Origin: Isoetes taiwanensis
Taxonomy: Eukaryota; Streptophyta; Lycopodiopsida; Isoetales; Isoetaceae
Assembly: GCA_021234155.1 (NCBI GenBank)
Contig: JAJEKV010000021.1
Location: 12,339,760 to 12,403,759, forward strand
DNA length: 64,000 nucleotides
Direction: 5' to 3'
Part shown: in pieces, positions 43,884 through 53,795 of the stretch
How the letters are laid out: every line of letters starts with the position of its first letter
How positions within the stretch are numbered: position 1 is the first letter of the stretch
The notes under the pieces: model-generated
Database searches by the model: none
The model's input: only the letters and a program-made list of their open reading frames with translations
What the model was told of the DNA's origin: nothing
Position numbers and translations under genes: made by a program

Positions 43884-44377
43884 TGTGACGACCTTACAGG
43901 TATTCGTATCATACGAGCATTATACTCGTATATGGTCGTCACACGAACGCAAAAGGATAGTTGCACTTAGCAAGATTTGAACTCGCAACCTTCTAGTTGA
44001 AAGTTGAGCACCTTTGCCAAGTGCACTACCAATACATATTAAAGATATTGTATCACGTTTTTTCTTCATATGCAGGGCTATTCCTAGAAGGTCCTAGAGT
44101 TCTAGAACCTACATCCATGTACGACACTTGGCGTGATCTCATCCATTGGATCCTGATTGTCGGTCTAGACATATAAGGAGGCATCTCCTTCTTGTCGAAC
44201 CATTCCGATTCAACACTAGTCTTGAGCCTTCTAGGCATCTGTCTCGTGTTCCTGCTTGTCTTCAGGCCATTGTACTCTTGATTCCTGTTCATATATCAGA
44301 TTCTTTGCTGCATATTTCTTCTGTATTTCTTGCGTATTTTCCACGTATTTTCCTTGTTTTCGCGTAGATTCATGACA
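43884..44377 (+). repeat. 5' LTR of gypsy copy 2
   Basis: Starts TGTGACGACC and ends TTCATGACA. The 10-bp start recurs inverted (GGTCGTCACA) about 50 bp inside. An antisense tRNA-like segment follows (about 43965-44035). The promoter-like ATATAAGG is at 44171. The sequence after the LTR (GCTTGAACCGAAATCCC) does not match the usual initiator-Met primer site, so the primer tRNA is unclear. Confidence 0.9.
44171..44178 (+). promoter_or_regulatory. TATA-like site in the 5' LTR
   Basis: ATATAAGG in the context GACATATAAGGAGGCATCTC, conserved in all three LTRs of the window (about 24034 and 53577). Transcription would start about 30 bp downstream, near the conserved TTCTTGTCGAACC. Confidence 0.5.
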
Positions 44378-44459
44378 GCTTGAACCGAAATCCCTTACCG
44401 GTTCTTGCCTGCTCTAATTCTAAGGATTTCTTTACACATCTTGGACAGTTCTTGTCTAT

Positions 44460-45063
44460 ATGGAAGAGGTTTCATCCTTATTCCAGCAAGTCCAGCAACT
44501 TGTTCAAGTATGCCAGCAGTTGCAGTTGGATAATAAGGAGCCCCGAGAACAGATAGCTTCTCATGAGTCAGCATCTAGCTCGAGGAGGTCATCGGAGCCC
44601 AAGATTAGCCTGCCAGAAAAATTCGATGGCACTAGATCCAAGCTCCGAGGTTTTTTGAATCAGATTCGGCTTGTTATTTGGCTCCACCCTCACAGGAATC
44701 CTACAGATCGGGAACAGGTCGGACTAGTTGGCTCTCTTCTTTCTAGGTCAGCCTTGAGTTGGTTCGCTGCCCTACTGGAGAAAGGGACTCCAGAGTTGCA
44801 AAATTTTGCTGCATTTACTGCTAAACTTGAGGCGTGTTTTGGAGACACTGATCGGCAACGCACAACAATAACCAAGCTTGGCAACCTCAGGCAAGGTTCT
44901 CATCCGGCTTCAGTTTATGCTTCTGAGTTCCGACAGATTGCCATAGATACAGCCTGGGAAGATGTGGCTCTTCGGGACTGTTTTCGAAGAGGGTTCCACG
45001 AGGATATAAAGGATATGTTGCTGACTATTGGAAGATCCTAGAACCTTGGATGAAGCTATAAAG
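44460..45063 (+). pseudogene. Gypsy copy 2 gag, 5' part
   Basis: ATG at 44460, 193 codons open. Capsid-type text: ISLPEKFDGTRSKLRGFLNQ, ALSWFAALLEKGTPELQNF, FGDTDRQRTT and LRQGSHPASVYASEFRQIA, as in Retrotrans_gag/DUF4939 proteins. A one-base indel shortly before the stop at 45041 shifts the frame; in the original frame the text is DPRTLDEAIK, and it is then cut by TIR element copy B at 45064. Confidence 0.85.
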
Positions 45064-45481
45064 CATTAGAGTTGTTTTGAGGTCAAATAAGGGCCTTGTA
45101 AGAGTATATTGGGGGGCTTGCCACGTAGGATCCCGAACCTACCTTTCCCCCCTCCATACCTAACTTTCACTCTCCCCTAACCTAACTTCCCCCCCTCCGA
45201 ACCTAACCTCGTACCTAACTTTGCAATCATTATTTCCTAACGACCACAAAATTTAATGATTACATCTAAGATTTTCCTTTTCCCACCATCGAGCTTCAGC
45301 CATCGAAGCCAGCGCCATCGAGCTTGCCATCGCTACCATCGAAGCCAACGACCTTGCCATCGCCCAAGCATTGTTTGAATTGAATTATGGCGGATTCTTG
45401 CCAGCAAATTTCGCTCTGTTTGTTGGCAAGAATCTTCCTAATTCTAAGCTCCGCTCCGGTTCTCGGTCTTTTGCAACGTCA

Positions 45482-46143
45482 ATGGCAAAGGTATTTGGTT
45501 TCCAAGTTGTCATTGCATTCCTTTGAGTGTTCTTGGTTCTAATACTTTCGCTTTTGAGGATCAAACTAATTTTACGAGAGGGTCAATTTAGAGTGCAATT
45601 GCCAAAAGGATGTATAAACCTTTACAGAATAAGTTCACTTTTGAAGCAACCAATAGATGAAGATGCATTGCGAGCTTTTGGAGCTATGAATATAGACCTC
45701 TGGACTAAAGGCCAATTGTATCATTGTGATCCTTTCACTCGAGCCCATCCAAACTTCCACTCTGCATCCGGTCTTATTGAATTTGCTTGTAAGGGACAGC
45801 AAGGGTTACTAGGTTACTGTAATAATTTGGTTAATGTAATACTGATCCACATTTGCGTGCTATGTATAACCACTTGTATGGATTCAATTGCAAAGTTTTA
45901 TCAGATGTTAATTAGCTTTAACAGGCGAACTACTTTTTGTCTCAACAATGCTGCAAGCTCAATGAATTGGAGGTAGAAAATAAAAAATTGGTGACGGAGA
46001 TGAAATTACTGCAGCAAGGAATGAAGAGGGTTGCACAAGAAAATGATTCCCTCCACAAGCGAGTCAAACGAATGAAAACAACTCCACTGGGGTTCAGGGA
46101 AAGGGCAAGAAACTTGAAGCCCATAAATGGGATATGCTTCTGA
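45482..46143 (+). pseudogene. Gene 1 N-terminal part in copy B
   Basis: ATG GCA AAG then GTATTT (exon 1 at 45482-45490), intron to the TTTTGAG acceptor at 45558, and exon 2 with QPIDEDALRAFGAMNIDL and FACKGQQGLLGYCNNLVN. Frameshifts, including an extra segment near 45880-45920, precede the coiled coil, which is intact in frame 45937-46143 (LNELEVENKKLVTEMKLLQQ). It ends at the deletion junction. Confidence 0.65.
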
Positions 46144-46764
46144 TAATCCCCAAGTAGACAGTTTCTTCTCAGAGACCTCCTCTTCCAATACCTCCTCATT
46201 CTTCTCGTTTTCCAGTAGGAGCTTCTTTTCTGCAGGATCTATTTGCTCCTCTACTGGTGAGGCAGGACATTCTATCTGAGCGACCTCCACACTTGAAGAA
46301 GAACCGACATCTTGGTTTGACTTATTGTAAATCATGTATGTGTTGAACATAATATCTACGCTGTAAAAACTTTCTTTGCCTTTTTTCCTGCACAATTCTG
46401 CAGGTAGTCTCCTCAAAAACCTCCTAATTCGGTCTTGATCAGCCTTCAAAAATATCTTAATTAAAGCTTGCATGCTTTCGAAAGGCAAATCACCACATAA
46501 TATGGTTTTCAGGTCGAGGTCCAAATTTCTAGCCATGAAGCTATGAAGAATGCCCCCATATGCATTGTTAGACCTGTTACACTCTACCATAACGTCTACT
46601 GTCAGGCAAAAATTATTGTATACAATAGTTGCGTCAACTAGCTCCTCTATCTCCTCCTCAAACTCTTCTGGATGCTTCTGACGAAAATTCCATTCTTTCT
46701 CTACTATATTATCATACCATGTGCTAAACAACTCCCATGCCTTATCTGATTTACTCTTTACCAT
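46130..46764 (-). CDS. Gene D in copy B, C-terminally truncated
   Basis: An ATG at 46764 opens a frame of about 210 codons up to the deletion junction, then runs antisense into gene 1 sequence. Text: SKSDKAWELFSTWYDNIVEK, KHPEEFEEEIEELVDAT, DLPFESMQALIKIFLKADQD, RIRRFLRRLPAELCRKKG, SVDIMFNTYMIYNKSNQDVG, then an acidic Glu-rich tail. No known domain; mostly helical and charged. It remains open despite the age of the copy, giving the best view of this protein. The more distal ATG-less extension upstream (to 46833) is not used. Confidence 0.5.
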
Positions 46765-46842
46765 TCTCGTTGAGCAACACCTTGGTTTGTGATAGTTTGA
46801 AGGTGAGTGCCTTAGTAGCAGCTTTATATGCAAGAGTGACTA

Positions 46843-47005
46843 ACACCGTAGCTACGGTGCGAAAATAACGTTTCCATATTTTATGTTATACACAATTTCA
46901 CACCGTGGCTATGGTGCAAAAATAACACTTCCATATTTTATGTTATACACATTTACGCACCGTGGCCACAGTGCAAAAACAACACTTTCTTATTTTATAG
47001 CTGCC
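46843..47005. repeat. Palindrome array in copy B, part 1
   Basis: Three units of about 60 bp: palindrome (ACCGTAGCTACGGTGCGAAA form) plus spacer 'cttccatattttatgttata'. Same spacer type as array 3 of copy A. Confidence 0.85.
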
Positions 47006-47195
47006 ATATAAGAAGAGGTTCAATTGAAAGGAGGAAGTTGATGAGGATGCTTTCAGTAATTTAGAGCAATGAACATTGATATTTAAGCAATAACAACTCT
47101 TTTTGTTTCATTAAATTTTGAGTAGTGTTTTGTAAGTTCAAAAGTAGTCTCTCGTTAGTTATTGTCATTGACTATGAAAGAGTGGGCATAGTGGT

Positions 47196-47264
47196 TACAG
47201 TGTGAAATGCATGTATCCGTTGGGCTGTGGACATGGCAAATTCGCACTGTAGCCACGGTCTATA

Positions 47265-47300
<36 letters not shown>

Positions 47301-47620
47301 ACAAAAAAAAAAAAAAAAAAAAAACACACACACATAGTAGTTACAGTGCGAAATGCATGTATCCGTCGGGCTGTGGACATGGCAAATTCAAGACCGTAAC
47401 TACGCCCCTTAATTTTTTTTTTTTAGGGCGAGTTACCGTATGAAATGCATGTATCCGTCGGGACGTGGACATGGCAAATTAGATCGTAACTTCGCCCCAA
47501 AAAAAATAATAATTTTTTTTCGTATGAAGTTACAAAGGCGAAATGCATGTATCCGTTAAGGCGTGGACATGGCAAATTCGCGCCGTAGCCACGCCTAGTG
47601 GGTTTCCATGTCGCCATCGG
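47196..47620. repeat. Palindrome array in copy B, part 2, with different spacer
   Basis: Four units of 70-130 bp. Each has GCGAAATGCATGTATCCGT, then GTGGACATGGCAAATTCGC and a GTAGCCACG-type half palindrome. The spacer here (GCATGTATCCGTCGGGC) is found nowhere in copy A. A (GAAA)n run and 22 A's lie in the first unit (47267-47322). Confidence 0.8.
47267..47330 (+). repeat. Microsatellite (GAAA)n, poly(A), (CA)n
   Basis: About eight GAAA units, then a run of about 22 A and a short CA run, inside the first unit of the array. Confidence 0.9.
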
Positions 47621-47657
47621 GGTTGGGCCCTTAAGGTGATCCCATCAAACCTCTAAT

Positions 47658-47800
47658 GAATTTCGCCCCGTAGCTACGGTCGAAAACAACACTTCCATAT
47701 TTTATGTTATACATAATTTCGCCGACCGTGCCTACGGTCGTAAAACAACACTTCCTTATTTTATGATATTCATATTTTTGCATCGTAGCTACTTTAATTT
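47658..47800. repeat. Palindrome array in copy B, part 3
   Basis: Two to three units with the array 3 spacer again (CACTTCCATATTTTATG), next to the 3' end of gene F as in copy A. Confidence 0.75.
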
Positions 47801-47899
47801 TTTATGTTACACTGAAAGCAAACCTTTCCAATCAATATACAATAGATCTCCAATTAATCGTCACTTATATTTATATTACATAGATTTATATACAGATGC

Positions 47900-48727
47900 A
47901 ATATCTGAACCGAACCATGTCTTGACTTATCCTGCATTCAGTAGAATCAGCTCCATCATGAAGTCGAGCACTCCAACCTTCAAGAAATAGATTATCTAAA
48001 AAACTATCCACCGACTGTCGGAACTGTAAACATCTTGAATAAGGCAATGAACAAATCGATTCCTAAATTTGTCTTCACATGCCCGCAAAAACCTCCCTTC
48101 TCCTTCAATGCCGTAAACATTTCCTGTGACAACTTACTCCGTGCTAGTAAGACAGAAGTGGCATCCAGAGGCCTGCAATATAGCTCGGATAGGCTGGGCA
48201 ATGGAAGCTCAATAAGCTTGGATCTTCGTGGAGAGTATTCATACCTCCAGAACCATATACCCCTTTTCTGTGAGCTGCACTGGTATGCTACCTTCGAACA
48301 ACAAGGAGCCCATATCTTGGTGAAAGCAATGGAATACACTACTGTGAAGAGACTGTGTTCTACACATCAGATATACACAAACCTGAGAGAATAGGAATGA
48401 ATTGGATAAGTAACTGAACTAATTTAGATATGGATTGCATAGAAGTACACACTTACAATTTGCTTCTAACCGTGGGAAAGTTCTTCGCTTGCTTAATTTT
48501 TCTTTTGCCATATTTGTTGGAGTGTATACATGACTCACTTGTACAAATATCTCTTTGCCTGATCGAAAACCGACCACCAAAGCCTTCCAATGTGCAGAAA
48601 CGTCACTTTTCCTGCATCTTTTGACTCGCTATTCACCTCGCATTCCAGGTTGGAGTGTAACAAAGCTCCCGGTCGACACCACGAAGCTTTCAAAGTCATT
48701 TCCGATTGTGATAGAGCTTATAGCCAT
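47900..48727 (-). pseudogene. Gene F in copy B
   Basis: Exon 1 at 48727-48539 (189 nt, ends before GTGAGT) with an internal TAG in place of Trp. Exon 2 from about 48390: FHCFHQDMGSLLFEGSIPVQ, frameshift, then IWFWRYEYSPRRSKLIELPL and LSQEMFTALKEKGGFCGHVK (frame 48004-48339). The intron is about 150 bp, against about 520 bp in copy A. Shared splice sites and text with copy A support the gene model; function unknown. Confidence 0.55.
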
Positions 48728-48730
48728 CTA

Positions 48731-49118
48731 AAGTCACAGAATTCAAATTAGAATGTGGAGTGGAACCGAAATACTAGGAAAGACTTGGTGATTTTACCTT
48801 GATCGAAGTTTTTTTATGGTCGAAACTCACTTTGGCGCAGGTCGAAGCTATTCCTGAGCAAATCGAAGTTCCTTGGCGCGGGCAATCGATCTTCGCGCAA
48901 ACTTTGTTGAAGAAAACACCTGAGCGGGAATTGAGGGCGGGAGCTAACGGTCATAATTGCTACGTATGTAATCTGACACCCGAAGCTAGAGGCACGGATA
49001 TTACCGAAGCTACGTGCAGTTGACACCTGGAATGGCGAAACCAAGGCTCGGTAAAAAAAACTCTGTACAAGCTCGGCTCCTCATTGGCCGCGAGCTTTTT
49101 GACGTGGCATCGAGTAAG
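48731..49118. other. Right terminal region of copy B
   Basis: Upstream (promoter) side of gene F. Contains the phrases TTTGGCGCAGGTCG and GGAATTGAGGGCGG also found in copy A (13150-13270). No ORF supported. Confidence 0.5.
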
Positions 49119-49150
49119 GGCCCTTAATTGACCTAAAAAAAACTCTAATG

Positions 49151-49406
49151 GTTTGCGGTTCGTTGTGATGACCGTCTTAGCATAGGCTAGAAAGACGAAA
49201 TCTGAATGTTTCTTTACTTCCCCAAGCTCCAGCGACCACAACAGTTTTTGCACTGCCTACGTCCCCGGAATCAGTTGGCCCAGTGCCTATACGAATTGAT
49301 GGTGTGGTTCGAGGGCCCTTGTCTGCAGGTGAGAGGCTAATCTCTGCGCCTCTATTGTGGGGTTGCCCATATTGCTTGTGAATGTTCTGTTAAGCGATCA
49401 AACCAT
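49151..49406 (+). pseudogene. Gypsy copy 2 gag, 3' part with zinc-knuckle remnant
   Basis: Immediately after copy B the gag frame resumes as FAVRCDDRLSIG, then a stop. Near 49345-49375 LYCGVAHIACEC is a degraded CCHC knuckle (first Cys changed, one residue short between Cys and His). This part carried RNA-binding in the original Gag. Confidence 0.7.
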
Positions 49407-50290
49407 TTGAGTCCCACCCGAGTAGTAGGAGTCTCTCGACGACTGCCTGATACTCCTCCAACTCCTCCCACATATGACGAAGGTTTTATTCCCTCGGACA
49501 AGGTCAGCAAACAAATTTTTATCTCTATAATTTCATTAGAGTCGGAGGTTGGGAGGATAGAAGCGCTGGCGCAACTTGATTGTAGTGTGAACGCCTGTCT
49601 CATGGATAGTATGTTCGCTACTAAGCACACCATTCCTAGAAGTAGGGTTGAGCATCCTAGCTTTGTTAATGTGATTGATGGGCATGAGATCTCTTCAGGC
49701 GCAGTCACAGAATATACTGCACCTCTTCACGTTTTGTTCGAGGGAGCTTCTTGTAGCATTTCCTTCAATCTCATCGCTAGCCCACATGCGCTAATAGTCT
49801 TGGGTCTGCCCTGGCTCGAGCTACATAACCCATAGATTGATTGGCGTACTAGATCCTTTCAGTTTGCTGGTTCGAACTCTAGTTCATCTGTAGTTCAGGC
49901 CTCTGCACCAATATCTACTTTAGCTCGTACAGTATCGTGGGCTCCTAATTCTGTCCTTCCTACTCCTTTTTCTGCTCCACGTCCCGATTCGGCTCTTGTC
50001 TCTGCTCCAGTTTATGTTTCAGATTCTGACCATGTTGTAGACAATGTCCCAGCTCCAGTTCTTGTTCCAGTTCCTAGTCCAGTTCCTATTCCAGTTGCTC
50101 CTACTTCTGCTCCTGTTCCTGCTCTCGCTCCTATTCTCGCTCCTGCTTCTGTAGAGGCTCCTTCGCGCCCTCAGCTCCGTATCTCGAAGATCTCTCTTCA
50201 CAAGTTTACCAAATCTGGTAGGCAAGATCCCAGTTCAGCATTTGCAATCCAAGTTCATCCTTCAACTAGCTCTGCTTCAGAAATATCTGC
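49407..50290 (+). pseudogene. Gypsy copy 2 protease and linker
   Basis: Frame 49407-49835 contains QLDCSVNACLMDSMFATKH at the place of the retropepsin active site (normally D-S/T-G-A followed by a hydrophobic x Asp), so the DSG box is disrupted, and IVLGLPWLELHNP near the end. A TAG follows. The linker reads Ala/Pro/Val-rich (about 50048-50150), then RISKISLHKFTKSG and LPDKYKDFGDVFDKVKAS. Confidence 0.75.
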
Positions 50291-51582
50291 TCCTGTCCTT
50301 CCTGATAAGTACAAGGATTTTGGTGATGTTTTCGATAAGGTCAAAGCCAGCTTCTGGAGCATCGTCCCTATGACTGCCCCATTGATCTTCAACTAGGGAC
50401 AACCTCGCCATTTGGCCCTATCTATGGTTTGTCGTCAACAGAATTGGAGACCTTGCGGACCTATATTGAGGAGAATCTTGCAACTGGGTTTATCTGACAC
50501 TCTCAGTCACCCGTAAGAGCTGCCATCTTCTTTGTTTCCAAGAAAGATGGTTCTTTGCGGTTGGTTGTGGATTATCACGGCCTCAACAAGATCATTGTGC
50601 ATAATCGGTATCCTCTTCCTCTGATTCCAGACTTGAGCGGCTACAAGGTGCACGATGCTTCACAAAAATTGATCTTCGAGGTGCCTATAATCTTATCTGG
50701 ATCAGGGAAGTTGATGAGTGAAAGACAGCCTTCCGAACTCTGTATGATCATTTCGAGTATACCGGCATGCCTTTCGGCCTTATCAATGCTCCTGCGGTCT
50801 TTCAACACATAGCTAATGATGTTTTTCATGAGTTTTTAGATCTCTTTGTTATCATCTATCTGGATGATATTTTGGTTTATTCGAAGACTTTAGAGGAGCA
50901 TGAAGAACACGTTCAGAAGGTCTTTCAGAAGCTACGGGAACATGGACTTTATACCAAGCTGGAGAAGTGTCAGTTCGAGCAGGACAATGTCGAGTTTCTT
51001 GGCTATCGCATCACACCTCAGGGTATTGCCATGGATCTAGAGAAGGTCAGCACAATTCTTGATTGGGAAACACCTACATGGGTTAAAGACGTACAGTGCT
51101 TCTTGGGGTTTGCCAATTTTTATCGCCGCTTCATCAAGGACTATTCAAAGATCATCTTGCCTTTGACACGTCTCACCATGAAGGATGTTCCCTTTGAGTG
51201 GACAATTGAAGCAGAATCAGCATTCATCACTCTGAATCATGCTTTTATAGCAGCACCTATTCTTGCGCACACAGATCCTGCGCGTCCCTATATTCTCGAA
51301 GTGGATGCATCAGATTTTGCTCTTGGCAGCATCTTGTCGCAAGAGGGGGATGATCATGAGCTGCACCCGATCGCCTATCATTCTCGAAAGTTCCAGGCTG
51401 CAGAGATCAACTATCCTATTTACGATAAGGAACTTTCGGCGATTGTTGACTCTTTTTAGGAGTGGCGACGATTTCTTGAAGGTTCTCCTCATAATGTGAC
51501 TGTGTATACGGACCATCGCAACCTGGACTATTTTCAGTCTGCTCGAGTTCGTAACCGCCGTTAGGCTCGATGGCATACACAG
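50291..51582 (+). pseudogene. Gypsy copy 2 reverse transcriptase and RNase H (several stops and shifts)
   Basis: The N-terminal RT half is broken (fragments around [13 protein letters not shown] with a shift after PLPLIPDL; a TGA at about 50721 where copy 1 has the Trp of EWKTAF). From 50767 one frame holds [39 protein letters not shown] and the RNase H box EVDASDFALGSILSQ with YDKELSAIV. A TAG at 51457-51459 stops it; [10 protein letters not shown] follows. It could not make an active enzyme as it stands. Confidence 0.85.
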
Positions 51583-52936
51583 GTGCTATTCCGCTTTGAT
51601 TTCGTCATCAACTTTCGGCCTGACACACTTCAAAGAAAGCCAGATGCTCTTTCTCGCAGATCTTATTTCGAACCTAAGACAGGGGGGCCAGCATATGATC
51701 AACAATCACAGGTTGTTCTAGGACCTGATTGTTTACAGCTTATGGCCATCACTTTGTTCGAGAGGCCTCATGATACATCCCTATTGGAGTCTGTTCGAGC
51801 ATCTCTTGCTTTTGATCCATTGGCGCAGGATGTAATATCACATCTTGGCTCAGCATCATCTTCCCGGCAAATGAGGTTGGACTATAATCATTTTGAGGTT
51901 CGAGATGGAATTCTATTTCGTGATGGACTTCTGTATCCGGACCTCGACTTCAAGTTCTGCAGTCCTGTCATGATTCCCCTCTCGCCGGCCATTTTGGCAT
52001 TGCCAAGATTCTGGAACTTATTGCTCGAGATTATTGGTGGCCAGGTCTCCGCCGCACTGTTGAGACTTTTGTACGCTCATATGATATTTGTTGTCGTGCA
52101 AAAGCTCCCAAGCACCGTCCACATGGCCTGCTTTAGCCTCCAGTTTCAGTCAGTCCTTGGAAGAGCATTTCGGTGCATTTTATTGTTGAGCTTCCATCCT
52201 CTCAGGGCCATGACGCCATCCTTGTTATCATTGACCGTTTCTCCAAGATGGCGCATTTCATTCCTTGTAGCACTTCTATCTCCAGTGAGGCCACGACGGT
52301 TCTGTTGCTTCGAGAGGTGATTCGACTCCATGACTTACCAGATAACATTGTCAGTAACCGCGACCCCCAATTTGTTGTCAGGCTTTGGAAGCATCTTTTG
52401 CAACTCTTGCATGTGGAACGTTCGCTCTCTTTCGGACATTACCCAGAGACTAATGGGTAGGTGGAGCGCACTAATCAAATACTTGAGCAGTATTTGCGAT
52501 GCTTCATCAATTATCAGCAGGATGATTGGGTTGATTGGCTACCTCGGCAGAATTTGCTTACAATAATTCTGTCCATGCTTCCACAGGCCAGACTCCGTTC
52601 TTTATATTTCGGCATGCATCCCCGGTGGTCTTTCATTGCTCCTGGATATGGCTCAATCAATCCCAGTGCCGAGGACAGACTCGAGAAGCTCCGCATACTC
52701 CAGGACGATCTTCAACACCATCTACTCCAGGCTCAAGCACGTTATCGTTATCATGCAGATCAGCACCGCCAGGATGCTCCTCATTTTGCAGTTGGTGATC
52801 TTGTTTGGCTCTTGCATCGGGATTTGCCGATAGCTTGCCCTTGTAAGAAGCTCGACTACCGGCGCTTAGGTCCCTATCGGATCATTGAACGAGTTGGTGA
52901 TGCTGCTTTCCGTCTGGAGCTTCCGCCATCAGTTTG
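51583..52936 (+). pseudogene. Gypsy copy 2 integrase (catalytic residues lost)
   Basis: Frames 51583-52320, 52173-52460 and 52461-52937 together cover the integrase. The zinc-binding pair reads SYDICC where copy 1 has SCDICC. The first catalytic Asp (SIDF in copy 1) is His (about 52170) and the second (VSDR) is Asn (VSNRDPQF). A stop precedes VERTNQILEQYLRC, where the Glu is retained. It ends with FRLELPPSV. Confidence 0.85.
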
Positions 52937-53277
52937 ACTTCATCCAGTGTTCCATGTGTCTTTGTTGAAACTCTATATGGCAAATCCATTTCCAAATTGA
53001 GTATCTCCATCTCCACCACCAGTCGAGATGGATGATCATGAGAAATTTGAAGTCCGAGAAATTTTGAACTCCAAGTTTCTACGACCTCGTCTTTATTATT
53101 TGGTCGATTGGAAAGGAAACTCACCAAGTGATAGAACCTGGGAGCCTACTGCGAATCTGCCTAATGCTCTAATGCTCCTGATAAAGTTGCGGAGTTTCAC
53201 TGACATTACCCGGATAAGTCAAGTTTGAGTACTCCAGCTCCAGCTCCGAGACTCGTCGCCGTCGTAGGAGGGGATGG
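52937..53277 (+). pseudogene. Gypsy copy 2 chromodomain
   Basis: Frame 53028-53228 contains FEVREILNSKFLRP and YYLVDWKGNSPSDRTWEPTA, a recognisable chromodomain (aromatic residues and W..DRTWEP). Upstream HPVFHVSLLKL-like text lies in a second frame (about 52940). It ends at the LTR. Confidence 0.85.
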
Positions 53278-53790
53278 TGTGATGACCATACAGGTATTCG
53301 TATCATACAAGCATTATACTCGTATATGGTCGTCACACGAATGCAAAGAGGTAGTTACACTGAGCAAGGTTTGAACTCGCAACCTTCTAGTTGGGAGTCG
53401 AGCACCTTTACCAAGTGCACTACCAATATTTATTGAAGACATTCAACGTCTTTCTCATATGCAGGGTTGTTCCAAGGAGGTTGTAGAACGTTCTAGAACC
53501 TGCATGCATGCACGACACTTGGCTGATCTCATTCATTGGAGTGGCATGATCCTGAATCCTGATCATCGGTCTAGGTATATAAGGAGGCATCTCCTTCTTG
53601 TCGAACCATTCTGGTTCAACGCCAGTCTTGAGCCTTCTAGGCATCTGTCTCATGTTCCTGCTTGCCTTCGGGCCATTGTACTCATGATTCCTGTTCATAT
53701 ATCAGATTCTTTGCCGATCTTGGCGTATTTCTTCCATATTTCTTGCATATTTTCCACGTATTTTCCTTGTTTTTGCGTAGGTTCATGATA
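53278..53790 (+). repeat. 3' LTR of gypsy copy 2
   Basis: Starts TGTGATGACC and ends TTCATGATA, followed by the AATGT target duplication. TATA-like TATATAAGG at about 53576. Slightly longer than the 5' LTR because of small indels. Confidence 0.9.
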
Positions 53791-53795
53791 AATGT

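Larger units (their letters stand above)
45064..49150. mobile_element. TIR element copy B (4.1 kb, internal-deletion derivative) nested in gag
   Basis: Same 32-bp ends as copy A. It retains the left leader and gene 1 N-terminal exons, then jumps at about 46130 to the middle of gene D, and keeps palindrome arrays and gene F. Relative to copy A about 7.5 kb (2750-10281) is missing, with only a few bases of homology at the junction. The gag frame before (DEAIK) and after (FAVRCDDRL) the element joins with one base to spare, so no target duplication larger than 1 bp was made. Lacking most of gene 1 it is presumably non-autonomous. Confidence 0.85.
43884..53790 (+). mobile_element. Chromodomain Ty3/gypsy element, copy 2 (complete, with nested TIR element)
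   Basis: LTRs at both ends and the 5-bp target duplication AATGT at 43879-43883 and 53791-53795. Without the nested copy B the element is about 5.8 kb. Order: LTR, gag, zinc-knuckle remnant, protease, linker, RT, RNase H, integrase, chromodomain, LTR. In the first about 133 aligned LTR positions I count about 13 differences, mostly transitions, so the insertion is old. Pol contains stops, shifts and lost catalytic residues. Confidence 0.95.

Noticed and set aside
43965-44035. Functional tRNA gene on the minus strand
   Set aside because: A- and B-box-like phrases are present, but the anticodon stem does not pair convincingly and the segment is part of every LTR; kept only as a finding.
45064-49150. 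Helitron, because no target duplication is seen
   Set aside because: Helitrons lack TIRs and start with TC and end with CTRR after a hairpin; here a 32-bp TIR is present.
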